Source: an uncultured Clostridia bacterium
GTDB taxonomy: Bacteria > Bacillota > Clostridia > Oscillospirales > Ruminococcaceae
Assembly (NCBI GenBank): GCA_948473085.1
Contig: CAOKWH010000002.1
Location: 91,035 to 155,034, forward strand
Reading direction: 5' to 3'
DNA length: 64,000 nucleotides
Shown here: piece by piece, positions 19,888-28,474 of the stretch
Numbering within the stretch: position 1 is the stretch's first letter
How the letters are laid out: every line of letters starts with the position of its first letter
Position numbers and translations under genes: made by a program
Notes under the pieces: generated by a model
The model's input: only the letters and a program-made list of their open reading frames with translations
Databases searched by the model: none
What the model was told of the DNA's origin: nothing

Positions 19888-20542
19888 CACCGATTTTGAA
19901 ATTCTGGGACTGTATCCATCTGCGCTTATGCTGTACCCGGAGGATGGATATGCCCGGATTGCATGGAAGAAAGGCTAAAACAGGCAGAAAAGCGCCATTT
20001 GCGGGAGCAGGCGGCGCTTTTTTGCTGTGGTTTGACCTTCTGTTTCGAGTTATATCTCCTATTTTGGGCGTGCTGTTTGGCCCAATGTATTCCTGGCGTA
20101 TATAACTGGTGCTTTTTTGGCATAGAAAGGCCCAAAATAAACAGGAGAGCTGCCCAGATGGGCGGCTCCCTGCTGGTTGATGGAACAATTTTGAACCTAT
20201 CGCTTCTATTCTGCTGCTAATTTAGAGCGATCCTTGAAAAAATCTGCCCAAAATGGGTTTTCCTTGTCAAAAGCCGTTTTTCATCCTGTGTAAGGTTGTG
20301 TGGGTAATCTGCAAACAAATTGTACACTTTTTCTTGGTTGGAACTGAAAAGCATATCACCCTTTTCTTCTGCTTGCTCTACCCGCCATATAATGCTGTGT
20401 GGATTTTTTGGTAAAATTTGTACTTCTTATTTTTTATATCCCCTACAGCTGCAAACTTCCGGCAGTATTTATCCCAACCTGTGCTTCTATTCTTTGCTGC
20501 CTTAAGGATGAACTGTTAATAAAAGCAGAACTCGTTGACGGC

Positions 20543-21799
20543 TTAGTCGCTTACAAGCATCACCCAGAAGTGCTTCCATTTGGCGCTGCTGTCGTAATAG
20601 TAGCCAAGGCCGATTTTGGTCACGCCTTCTCTCAGGATATTTGCCTTGTGGCCGGGGGAATCCATCCAGCCGCTGACAGCCGCCTCTGCGGTTTTGGGGG
20701 AGGCGTAGATGTTTTCGGCACAGTTGTAGACAACCACGCCATAATCGTCAAAGACGGTGTGCCACTCCCGGCCGTCGGGGCGTGTATGCTCATACTTTGC
20801 CGGCAGTTCGGCAGCCCGGGTGGCCGCCATGCCCATCATTGTGCTATCGGCCTCCAAAGCAGGCAGCCCGGCGCTGGCCCGTTGGGCGTTAATCAAACGG
20901 ATGGCCTCGTACACATCGCCGGATCCCTCAGCGGGTTCCGGATCAGGCTTCGGTTCCTGCTCCTGCTCCGGTTCGCCGGTATCCTCCCAGTTGTCATAGT
21001 CCTCCTCATTGCCACCATAGTTGTTCCCGGCAGCATCGCTTTCGGGCTCTCCCACTTCCTCCAGCCAGCCCCAGATGGCGGCGCCGAGATCATACGAGCC
21101 GTTGGAACCGTTGGAACCGCCCGTATAGGAAGGGGTGCTGGAAGAGGAATTGGCGGGAGTTGTAGGAGCTGTAGGCGTAGTAGGGGCAGCGGGCGTGGTG
21201 GGGGCAGTGGGTGCCGCCAGTACAGAGGTCTGGGAGCTGGTTTCCGGCTTATCCGGCTCGGTAGAGGCGGCGGGCTCCAGCACTTCCACAGCAGAGGCCA
21301 CAGCGCCGTCCTCACCGCTGCTGTATTCCACTGCAACCTTGTCACCGGGCTGGAGGGTGAGGCCCTCCAGGCCCTGTATCAGCAGGGAAAGTTCGGTTTC
21401 GTCCTCCAGTGTAAGCAGGAGGGTTTCAGCGGAGAGTTCTTTTATAGTGCCGGTGACAGACACCGGAGCCTCCGTCCGTTCGGCCACAGCAGTAACCTCC
21501 ACTTTGGCGGCCACGGCGGAGCCGGGGGCGCCGGTGTACTCCACCGCCACCGTATCGCCAGGCTGGGCGTCCAGTTCGGAAAGGCCGGTGGTATCCAGCA
21601 CAAACTCGGTGCCATCCGCCAGGGTTACAGTCATCCTGCCGCCGACAGCTTCCTTGATAACGCCCTCCACTGTAGCGGGGGCTGCTTCCGGCTCAGAGGA
21701 AGAATCGGCAGGGGTGTTGCAGCTGGTGAGCAGGGCAAGTGTTATAGATAGGGTGATGAACAGGGTAAAAATTTTTTTCAATGCGGATGCTCCTCTCAT
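20543..21799 (-). CDS. Secreted lipoprotein with two N-terminal repeats and a C-terminal CAP/SCP domain
   Basis: Lipobox LLTSCNTP; repeats ATVEGVIKEA..QPGDTVAVEYTG and VSVTGTIKEL..QPGDKVAVEYSS; CAP domain LINAQRASAGLPALEADSTMMGMAATRAAELPAKYEHTRPDG. Confidence 0.88.
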   Translation of the reverse strand: MRGASALKKIFTLFITLSITLALLTSCNTPADSSSEPEAAPATVEGVIKEAVGGRMTVTLADGTEFVLDTTGLSELDAQPGDTVAVEYTGAPGSAVAAKVEVTAVAERTEAPVSVTGTIKELSAETLLLTLEDETELSLLIQGLEGLTLQPGDKVAVEYSSGEDGAVASAVEVLEPAASTEPDKPETSSQTSVLAAPTAPTTPAAPTTPTAPTTPANSSSSTPSYTGGSNGSNGSYDLGAAIWGWLEEVGEPESDAAGNNYGGNEEDYDNWEDTGEPEQEQEPKPDPEPAEGSGDVYEAIRLINAQRASAGLPALEADSTMMGMAATRAAELPAKYEHTRPDGREWHTVFDDYGVVVYNCAENIYASPKTAEAAVSGWMDSPGHKANILREGVTKIGLGYYYDSSAKWKHFWVMLVSD

Positions 21800-21817
21800 T
21801 TTTTATGGAACCATCGG

Positions 21818-22321
21818 TTATGCTGCCGTTTGGGCGGCGGGCAGCAGGAAGGCAAAGAGGAAATAGAGCTTCATGCCAATGCCCACCAGCAGGGCCAACA
21901 AGATAATCAGGCCGCTGCCGGTGAATAGCGACAGGAGAAGCCCCAGGACGGAGGACATGCCCAAAACAGTAAGAATGCGCCGCTTTTTAGCCGCTTCCAT
22001 GCCTATAGTGGCGGCAATCAGGTCGGCGGACAGGATAAAGGTCATGGCCTCGGTGAGGACAAACAGCCCCGAAATAAGAACGGCAAACAACCCATCGGGG
22101 TGCAAAAACAGCATGGACAGCTCCACAATTACCAGGGTCCAGGCCAGGTAGGAGGGGTTGCCTATCTGCCCGGCGCTGTCCTGCTCCAGCAGCAGAATGC
22201 CAATGGCAAACAGCAGGTAGCCCAGCCAGTCGGGCATCAGGTTGTAGCCCGACAGCACCAGGTTAAAGGTGGAAAACAGGGTGCCTGCAAACAGCAGGCC
22301 GAGGGATTTTTTCATGGGCAA
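21818..22321 (-). CDS. Integral membrane protein of unknown function
   Basis: 167 aa, multiple hydrophobic segments. Confidence 0.7.
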   Translation of the reverse strand: MPMKKSLGLLFAGTLFSTFNLVLSGYNLMPDWLGYLLFAIGILLLEQDSAGQIGNPSYLAWTLVIVELSMLFLHPDGLFAVLISGLFVLTEAMTFILSADLIAATIGMEAAKKRRILTVLGMSSVLGLLLSLFTGSGLIILLALLVGIGMKLYFLFAFLLPAAQTAA

Positions 22322-22455
22322 GGCCCCTTTCCGGCTTTATATTGTTTTTAGTATAGCACGTCTGATTTTGGAGCACAAGGGCGGGCGCAAAAAGGCAGGG
22401 CTATTGTGTAGCAGCCCAAAGGGAAATCTTATTCTATCCCGTGATGGAAAACTTG

Positions 22456-23200
22456 TGCTATAATAACGGCAAAGCCGTTGTTATACTTAAATTTTAAAGG
22501 CCCTTTTTCTCGCCCCCTGCGGGGCAACCGAAAAAGATGGCCAATTATACCATTCCGCTATCGATTCATGGTATAATAACGACAAAATCGTTATTATACT
22601 CAATTTATGCGCAGAACCTCGCCGCCGGAGGCGGCAACCGGTTCTAATGCGCAATTATACCATTTCGGTGTAAACACCTTCATGGTATAATAACCGCAAA
22701 TAGCTATCATATAACGCACTTCTAAAAGGAGGGGGGCGTTTGTGGGGGGAACCATATGGTTCCCTACCGCATTAGAGGGAGCGTAAGCGAACGGATACCC
22801 CGCCACAGCGGAATACCATATCGCCCGTTTCCGGGCGATATGGTATAATAACCGTAGAGCGGTTATTAACTCAATTTATGCGCAGAACCTCGCCGCCGGG
22901 GGCGGCAACCGGTTCTAATGCGCAATTATACCAGCTATCTAAAATATACCTGGGCGGCGCTTTGAGTCTTGTAGGTTATAACAACGAAGTATACAGGGTA
23001 CCTTTCTATCAAAAAGAGGGCGTTTGCGTTTCCCTATTATATGAGAGGGCGTGAAAGCGAACAGACACCTCACTGTGATACTATATCTGTGCAAGGAACC
23101 CCGTCGCTGGGCGTGGCAACCGGTTATACTATCAAAATTTTAAAGGCCCTCTTAACCCCCCTTTGCAGAGGCAGTTAAAAAGAGGGCCATATACTATATT
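22456..23200 (+). repeat. Structured intergenic locus of recurring nested-hairpin modules
   Basis: Repeated TGGTATAAT...ATTATACCA boundaries (22456-22552 imperfect, 22569-22662, 22683-22819 variant, 22841-22933), each enclosing two hairpins; 65-nt near-identical copies at 22598-22662 and 22869-22933 (one mismatch); further related module at ~23011-23200. Confidence 0.8.
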
Positions 23201-23243
23201 ATAGAGCCGTTTGGCGGCAAAGCGGAAAAAAGGAGGGGATACC

Positions 23244-24074
23244 ATGCAGAAAAAGCAGGATAGGGTCTGGACATTTGTCCTGTCCGTCTATCTATTGTGC
23301 TTTGCCCTGCGCATTTGGGAATATGTTGTGCTGCGTACCGATCAGACAGTCTTGAGCGAGGCATTTGTCCACAAGCTGCTGGGTATTGGAGTGCTTTATG
23401 CAGTTGCCAGATACAGCGGCCTGGGCCTGCGGCAGATTGGTTTTGCACCGTCCGGGGCTGCTCGGAACCTGTCGCTGGGTTTGGGCCTGGGCCTGTTGGC
23501 CTTTGTCCCGGCCTATTTGGCTGAAATTGCCCTGCTGGCTGCCCGGGGCAATTTTACGGGGGTGTGGCTGTTTGTCAGCGCCTACACTGTGGATGGCACT
23601 GCCGCTGCCCAAACCGGCCTTGTTTTCTTCCTGCTTTGCATAGCGGGGAACCTTATCAATGTGCTGATGGAGGAGGGTCTGTTCCGGGGCCTGTTCCAAA
23701 AGGCGCTGGAAACCCGCTACCCCTTTTGGGCCAGCGCCGCCCTGGCCTCCGGTTTGTTTGGCCTGTGGCATATTATGGCGCCGCTGCGCAGCTATTGGGA
23801 TGGCAGCATGGGCAGCGCCGCCTTTTGGGCCAACGCCCTGCTGCTGGTGGGCGCCTCGGCCCTGATCGGGTTTAAATTTGCGCTGCTCACCCGCATTACC
23901 GGCAGCCTCTATGCGGCAATGGGGGACCACTTTGTCAACAATACCATTGTCAATCTGCTGCATGTGCTGTCCTATAGCGGGGCGGATGAGCTGCAAACAG
24001 TGCGCATTGCCCTTGCCCAGAGCCTCTCCTTTCTCCTGGTGCTGATTTGGTATAAAAACAAACGGGGGTTATGA
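23244..24074 (+). CDS. CPBP-family intramembrane metalloprotease
   Basis: MEEGLFRGLFQKALE (EExxxR), SGLFGLWHI, DHFVNNTIVN; start at MQKKQDR. Confidence 0.9.
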   Translation: MQKKQDRVWTFVLSVYLLCFALRIWEYVVLRTDQTVLSEAFVHKLLGIGVLYAVARYSGLGLRQIGFAPSGAARNLSLGLGLGLLAFVPAYLAEIALLAARGNFTGVWLFVSAYTVDGTAAAQTGLVFFLLCIAGNLINVLMEEGLFRGLFQKALETRYPFWASAALASGLFGLWHIMAPLRSYWDGSMGSAAFWANALLLVGASALIGFKFALLTRITGSLYAAMGDHFVNNTIVNLLHVLSYSGADELQTVRIALAQSLSFLLVLIWYKNKRGL

Positions 24075-24674
24075 GCCGCACTGCTGCTGGTAACGGTCCA
24101 GCATGGGCTTCATGGCTGTTTCGTACAGCTCCCGGCTGCCCATCCAGAAAGTGTAGGCACGCGGGCTTTCACCGTTTTGCCCCGATGCTTCCAATTCGCA
24201 GAGCAGGAGGATATAGACATCCCCCTGCTGCTTGGCAACGGGGATGCTTGTTATGCCCTGCGGCTGCTTTTCCAGCTCGCCCATCAGTTCCCCATAGAGC
24301 CAGGGGGCGTTCAGGCCATCGCTGTACAGCTTGCAGGCCACTGCAAAAAGGGCTTCGGTATCCTCCGGACGGGCACGATCAAGGAAAATTTGCACCCTGA
24401 CATAGTCATGCGCCGCTTGCCCGTCGTTGTAGCAGTTAAACCAGGCCGCAGGCAGCTCCTTCTCCGAATCCGGCGCGCGCAGGTAAAAGCCCCACCCGCC
24501 GGGGTTTGGCTCATCGACAAGATAGAGGGGGTAGTTTAGCTCGTAACCGGACAAGGCAGCATTCAGCCCGGCCTCGGTAAAGGGTAGCTCGTTCTTTGCC
24601 AGTTGGGCGCCTGTCTGCTGCCCAACAAGCAGCAGCGCCGCTGATAGGATTGCGGATAGGATTATGCCGTTCAT
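24069..24674 (-). CDS. Hypothetical secreted/membrane-anchored protein
   Basis: 202 codons starting MNGIILSAILSAALLLVGQQ. Confidence 0.6.
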   Translation of the reverse strand: MNGIILSAILSAALLLVGQQTGAQLAKNELPFTEAGLNAALSGYELNYPLYLVDEPNPGGWGFYLRAPDSEKELPAAWFNCYNDGQAAHDYVRVQIFLDRARPEDTEALFAVACKLYSDGLNAPWLYGELMGELEKQPQGITSIPVAKQQGDVYILLLCELEASGQNGESPRAYTFWMGSRELYETAMKPMLDRYQQQCGS

Positions 24675-25003
24675 AGTGCCCCTCCCTCTATAATCTGGCC
24701 TGTCTATTATGGAGTGTGCCGCTTTTCGGATACAAACACTTTTGGTGTACAATACGGGGCAGCCCGGTATCAAACAGGAAAAATTTCCTGCCGCAGCGGT
24801 TCCGCAGGTGCAAGAAATCTGCCCTATCAATTTGTTCTTCATAGCATAAAACAACAATCTTCCATATTTGTAGTGTACACTATAAATAGTTATTTGTAAA
24901 TATAAGCAGATAAATTGTTGATATTGTGGAAAACTGCCGTATCTTTGAGGCCGAAAGGGAAACCGGCTGTGTATAAGACGCTGCTCGCCACAGGCTTGAC
25001 AGC

Positions 25004-25034
25004 ACAAAAGGCGCCCCATAGGGAGCGCCTTTTT
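25004..25034 (-). terminator. Terminator of liv operon
   Basis: minus strand AAAAAGGCGCTCCCTATGGGGCGCCTTTT. Confidence 0.8.
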
Positions 25035-25035
25035 A

Positions 25036-25737
25036 TCAGCCCAGATAGGCCGAACGCACGGAAGAATCGGTGAGCATACTTTTCCCCTCGCCGGAGCTGA
25101 CAATCTGCCCAGTTGCCAGTACATAGCTGTAATGGGCGATTTCCAGCGCCTTGGCGGCGTTCTGTTCCACCAGCAGCACCGTTACGCCGGACTGGTTCAC
25201 CTGCCGGATGATGGAGAAAATCTCATCCACTAAAATGGGCGCTAGGCCCATGGAAGGCTCATCCAGCAGCAGCATCCGGGGGCGGGACATCAGCGCCCGG
25301 CCTATGGCCAGCATCTGCTGTTCGCCGCCGCTGAGGGTGCCGGCCTGCTGGTGGATGCGCTCCTTGAGCCGGGGGAAGCTCTGGAACACCATTTCGTAAT
25401 CCTCCCGGATTCCGGCGGCGTCCTTGCGGGTGTAGGCCCCCATCTCCAAATTTTCCAGGACGGTCATTTTGGAGAACACCCGGCGGCCCTCCGGCACCTG
25501 GGCCAGGCCCTGAAGCAGGATTTTGTTGGGTGCCCGGCCGGTTATTTCGCTGCCGTCCAGTGTAATTTTGCCGCTTTTGGGCTGCAGCAGGCCGGAGATG
25601 GTTTGGAGGATGGTGGTTTTCCCGGCGCCGTTGGCGCCAATCAGGGTGCAGATTTCCCCATCCCGCACCTCAAAGCTGGCCCCTTTTATTGCATGGATTT
25701 TGTCATAATAGACATTCAAATCTTCTACTTTCAGCAT
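25036..25737 (-). CDS. livF: Branched-chain amino acid ABC transporter ATPase LivF
   Basis: MLKVEDLNVYYDKIHAIKGASFEV, GANGAGKTT, LSGGEQQMLAIGRALMSRPRMLLLDEPSMGLAP. Confidence 0.95.
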   Translation of the reverse strand: MLKVEDLNVYYDKIHAIKGASFEVRDGEICTLIGANGAGKTTILQTISGLLQPKSGKITLDGSEITGRAPNKILLQGLAQVPEGRRVFSKMTVLENLEMGAYTRKDAAGIREDYEMVFQSFPRLKERIHQQAGTLSGGEQQMLAIGRALMSRPRMLLLDEPSMGLAPILVDEIFSIIRQVNQSGVTVLLVEQNAAKALEIAHYSYVLATGQIVSSGEGKSMLTDSSVRSAYLG

Positions 25738-25748
25738 AGCTCCTCCAA

Positions 25749-26513
25749 TCAGCCTCCCAGATAGGCCCCGATAACCCGGGGGTCGGCCCGTACCTCGTCC
25801 GGCGTGCCGTTGGCAATCACCCTGCCGTAGTCCAGCACCACAATGCGCTCGCATACCCCCATTACCAGGGGCATATCGTGTTCAATGAGCAATATGGCAA
25901 TGCCAAACTTTTGCCGGATAAAGGCGATGGTTTCCATCAGGTCCCGGGTTTCGGTGTTGTTCATACCGGCGGCGGGTTCGTCCAGCAGCAGCAGTTTGGG
26001 GGAGGCCGCCAGCGCCCGGGCAATTTCCAGCTTGCGCTGCTGCCCGTAGGAGAGGCCGGAGGCCGGCATGTCCGCCTTTTCCCGGAGGCCAAACACCTCC
26101 AGCAGCTCCAGCGCCTCCCGGTCGGCCTGTTCCTCCTCGGCCCAGTAGCGCCGGGTTTTAATCAGCGATTCCAGCAGGTTGTAGTGCATCTTGTGGTGCA
26201 TGGCCACCTTGACATTGTCCAGGACAGTCATATCCCGGAACAGCCGGATGTTCTGGAAGGTGCGGCTGATGCCGTGCAGCACCGTGTAGCCCATGCCCTT
26301 GCCGCTGATAACCTCGCCATCCAGGATAACCGCCCCGTCGGTAGGGGTGTACACACCGGTGAGCAGGTTGAACAGCGTTGTCTTGCCGGCGCCATTGGGG
26401 CCAATCAGCCCGATAATGCCGCTGGTGGGGATTTCAAAATTCACATCGTCCAGTGCCCGGAGCCCCTTGAAGCTGATGCCCAGGTGCTCCACCTTTAACA
26501 GTGCCTGTCCCAT
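25749..26513 (-). CDS. livG: Branched-chain amino acid ABC transporter ATPase LivG
   Basis: GPNGAGKTTLFNLLTGVY, LSYGQQRKLEIARALAASPKLLLLDEPAAGMN. Confidence 0.95.
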   Translation of the reverse strand: MGQALLKVEHLGISFKGLRALDDVNFEIPTSGIIGLIGPNGAGKTTLFNLLTGVYTPTDGAVILDGEVISGKGMGYTVLHGISRTFQNIRLFRDMTVLDNVKVAMHHKMHYNLLESLIKTRRYWAEEEQADREALELLEVFGLREKADMPASGLSYGQQRKLEIARALAASPKLLLLDEPAAGMNNTETRDLMETIAFIRQKFGIAILLIEHDMPLVMGVCERIVVLDYGRVIANGTPDEVRADPRVIGAYLGG

Positions 26514-27496
26514 CAGGCGTTCCCTCCCTTCGTTTCTGCTTTTTTGCGCAGCTGTTCCCAGGCGCGGGTCAGGGAAAATTCCTTTTTGCCCAGCAGGCCC
26601 TGGGGGCGCAGAATCATCATCAGCACCAGCGCGATGGAGTAGAGAAGCATCCGGTAGTCGGACATGCTGCGCAGCAGTTCGGGCAGCAGGGTGAGCACAA
26701 CCGCCGCCAGCGTGGCCCCGGTAAAGCTGCCCATGCCCCCCAGCACCACCATAACTAAAATTTCGATGGACATATTAAACCCAAAGGTGCCGGGATCCAG
26801 TACAGTAATATAGTGGGCGTACAGCCCGCCGGCCACCCCGGCAAAGAAGGAGGACACGGCAAAGGCCAGCACCTTGTAGCGGGTGGCGGGAATGCCTGCG
26901 GCCTCGGCGGCAATCTCGTTCTCCCGCAGGGAGAGGATGGCCCGGCCGTGGCGGGTGAAGATGAGGGCATACATGATGGTAATGCCAAAGGCGGATGTCC
27001 AGAACACCCAGGGAAAAGTGGTGTATTCCTCAATGCCGTAAAGCCCCCGGCCGCCGCCGGTGATGCTCATATTTTGTATAATAACCCGGATAATCTCGCC
27101 AAAGCCCAGTGTGACAATGGCCAGGTAGTCCCCCCGGAGCCGCAGCGCCGGAATGCCAATAATCACCCCGAACACTGCCGCCAATGCGCCCCCCAGCAGC
27201 AGGGCCAGGGGGAATTCCACCAGGCCGGGCAGGTCCATGTGCAGCGTGAACAGCGCCGCTGTGTAGGCGCCGATGGACATAAAACCGGCGTGGCCCAGCA
27301 CCAGCTCCCCCAGGGCGCCGGTGGTGAGGTTCAGCGAGGTGGCCAGCAGTACATTGATGCCAATGAGGATGATAACCCCCTGGTACTGCACGCTGATGCT
27401 CCGGGTGAGCATCAGCACATAGAGGACGGCGAACACCGCCGCCAGCGCCAGCAGGTTTCTGCGATGGCTGATTTGAAGCATTTTTGCCTTATCCAC
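26513..27496 (-). CDS. livM: Branched-chain amino acid ABC transporter permease LivM
   Basis: LVLGHAGFMSIGAYTAALF, LRLRGDYLAIVTLGFGEIIRV; GTG start inferred at 27496 behind a G-rich RBS. Confidence 0.93.
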   Translation of the reverse strand: MDKAKMLQISHRRNLLALAAVFAVLYVLMLTRSISVQYQGVIILIGINVLLATSLNLTTGALGELVLGHAGFMSIGAYTAALFTLHMDLPGLVEFPLALLLGGALAAVFGVIIGIPALRLRGDYLAIVTLGFGEIIRVIIQNMSITGGGRGLYGIEEYTTFPWVFWTSAFGITIMYALIFTRHGRAILSLRENEIAAEAAGIPATRYKVLAFAVSSFFAGVAGGLYAHYITVLDPGTFGFNMSIEILVMVVLGGMGSFTGATLAAVVLTLLPELLRSMSDYRMLLYSIALVLMMILRPQGLLGKKEFSLTRAWEQLRKKAETKGGNA

Positions 27497-27509
27497 GAAA
27501 GCACCCCCC

Positions 27510-28385
27510 TTACACTTTTTCCCGTTCGTTTTTGCCCAGCAGGCCGGACGGCTTGATAATAAGCACCACAATCAGCAGGGAAAAGACGATGGCATCCACC
27601 AGCGCCGAAGAGATGTAGCCCTTGATGAGCGCCTCGGCAATGCCGATGATAAAGCCCCCCAGCATGGCGCCGGGGATGATGCCAATACCGCCGATAACAG
27701 CGGCAATAAAGGCTTTCAGCCCCAGCATCGAACCCATATAGGGGTTGATAAGCGGGTAGGTGGAGCTGTACAGCACCGCCGCCACAGCCGCCAGGGCCGA
27801 GCCGATGGCAAAGGTGAGGGAAATGGAGGTATCAATGTTAATGCCCATCAGCTGGGCGGCGCCCTGGTCCTCCGATACGGCCCGCATGGCCTTGCCCAGC
27901 TTGGTGCGGCCCACAAACAGCGTGAGCAGCACCATCAGAAGCAGGGTGACAAGGAGGGTTACTAAGGTCAGGCGGCTGACAGGCACCCCGGCCAGGGTGA
28001 AGCCCTCCCCTTCAAAGGCCGCCGGGAACGGCTTGGGGCTGGAGCCGAACAGGAGCAGAAACACATTTTGCAGCAGGATGCTGACGCCGATGGTGGTAAT
28101 CAGTGCCGACATCCGGGAGCCGCCCCGGAGCGGCTTATAGGCCAGGCGTTCGATAGCCATGCCCAGCAGGGCGCTGGCCAGCGCCGAGGCGGCAATAACC
28201 CCCCATACCGGCAGCCCGGTGTTCTGAAAGATCATCAGCGCAATATAGGAACCCACCATAATAATATCGCCGTGGGCAAAGTTAATCATCTTGGCAATGC
28301 CATACACCATGGTGTAGCCAATGGCAATCAGGGCATAGATGCTGCCAAGCTGGATGCCGTTGATAAGCTGCTGTGCAAAATCCAT
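27510..28385 (-). CDS. livH: Branched-chain amino acid ABC transporter permease LivH
   Basis: GIQLGSIYALIAIGYTMVYGIAKMINFAHGDIIMVGSY. Confidence 0.95.
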   Translation of the reverse strand: MDFAQQLINGIQLGSIYALIAIGYTMVYGIAKMINFAHGDIIMVGSYIALMIFQNTGLPVWGVIAASALASALLGMAIERLAYKPLRGGSRMSALITTIGVSILLQNVFLLLFGSSPKPFPAAFEGEGFTLAGVPVSRLTLVTLLVTLLLMVLLTLFVGRTKLGKAMRAVSEDQGAAQLMGINIDTSISLTFAIGSALAAVAAVLYSSTYPLINPYMGSMLGLKAFIAAVIGGIGIIPGAMLGGFIIGIAEALIKGYISSALVDAIVFSLLIVVLIIKPSGLLGKNEREKV

Positions 28386-28474
28386 TGTACTTCCCTTTCC
28401 TGTTGTTCTGCCCCGGCAGGGCAGGAATAAAAGCCCAAAGGGCGGAAAGCAGCTTCCGCCCCTGCGCTGTATTT

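Noticed and set aside
22600-22806. 68-aa minus-strand ORF in the structured locus
   Set aside because: Lies across hairpin repeats, no RBS or recognisable family; structure explains the sequence better
22456-23200. CRISPR array interpretation of the repeat locus
   Set aside because: Repeats are nested inverted repeats of varied length, without regular short direct repeats, unique uniform spacers or cas genes
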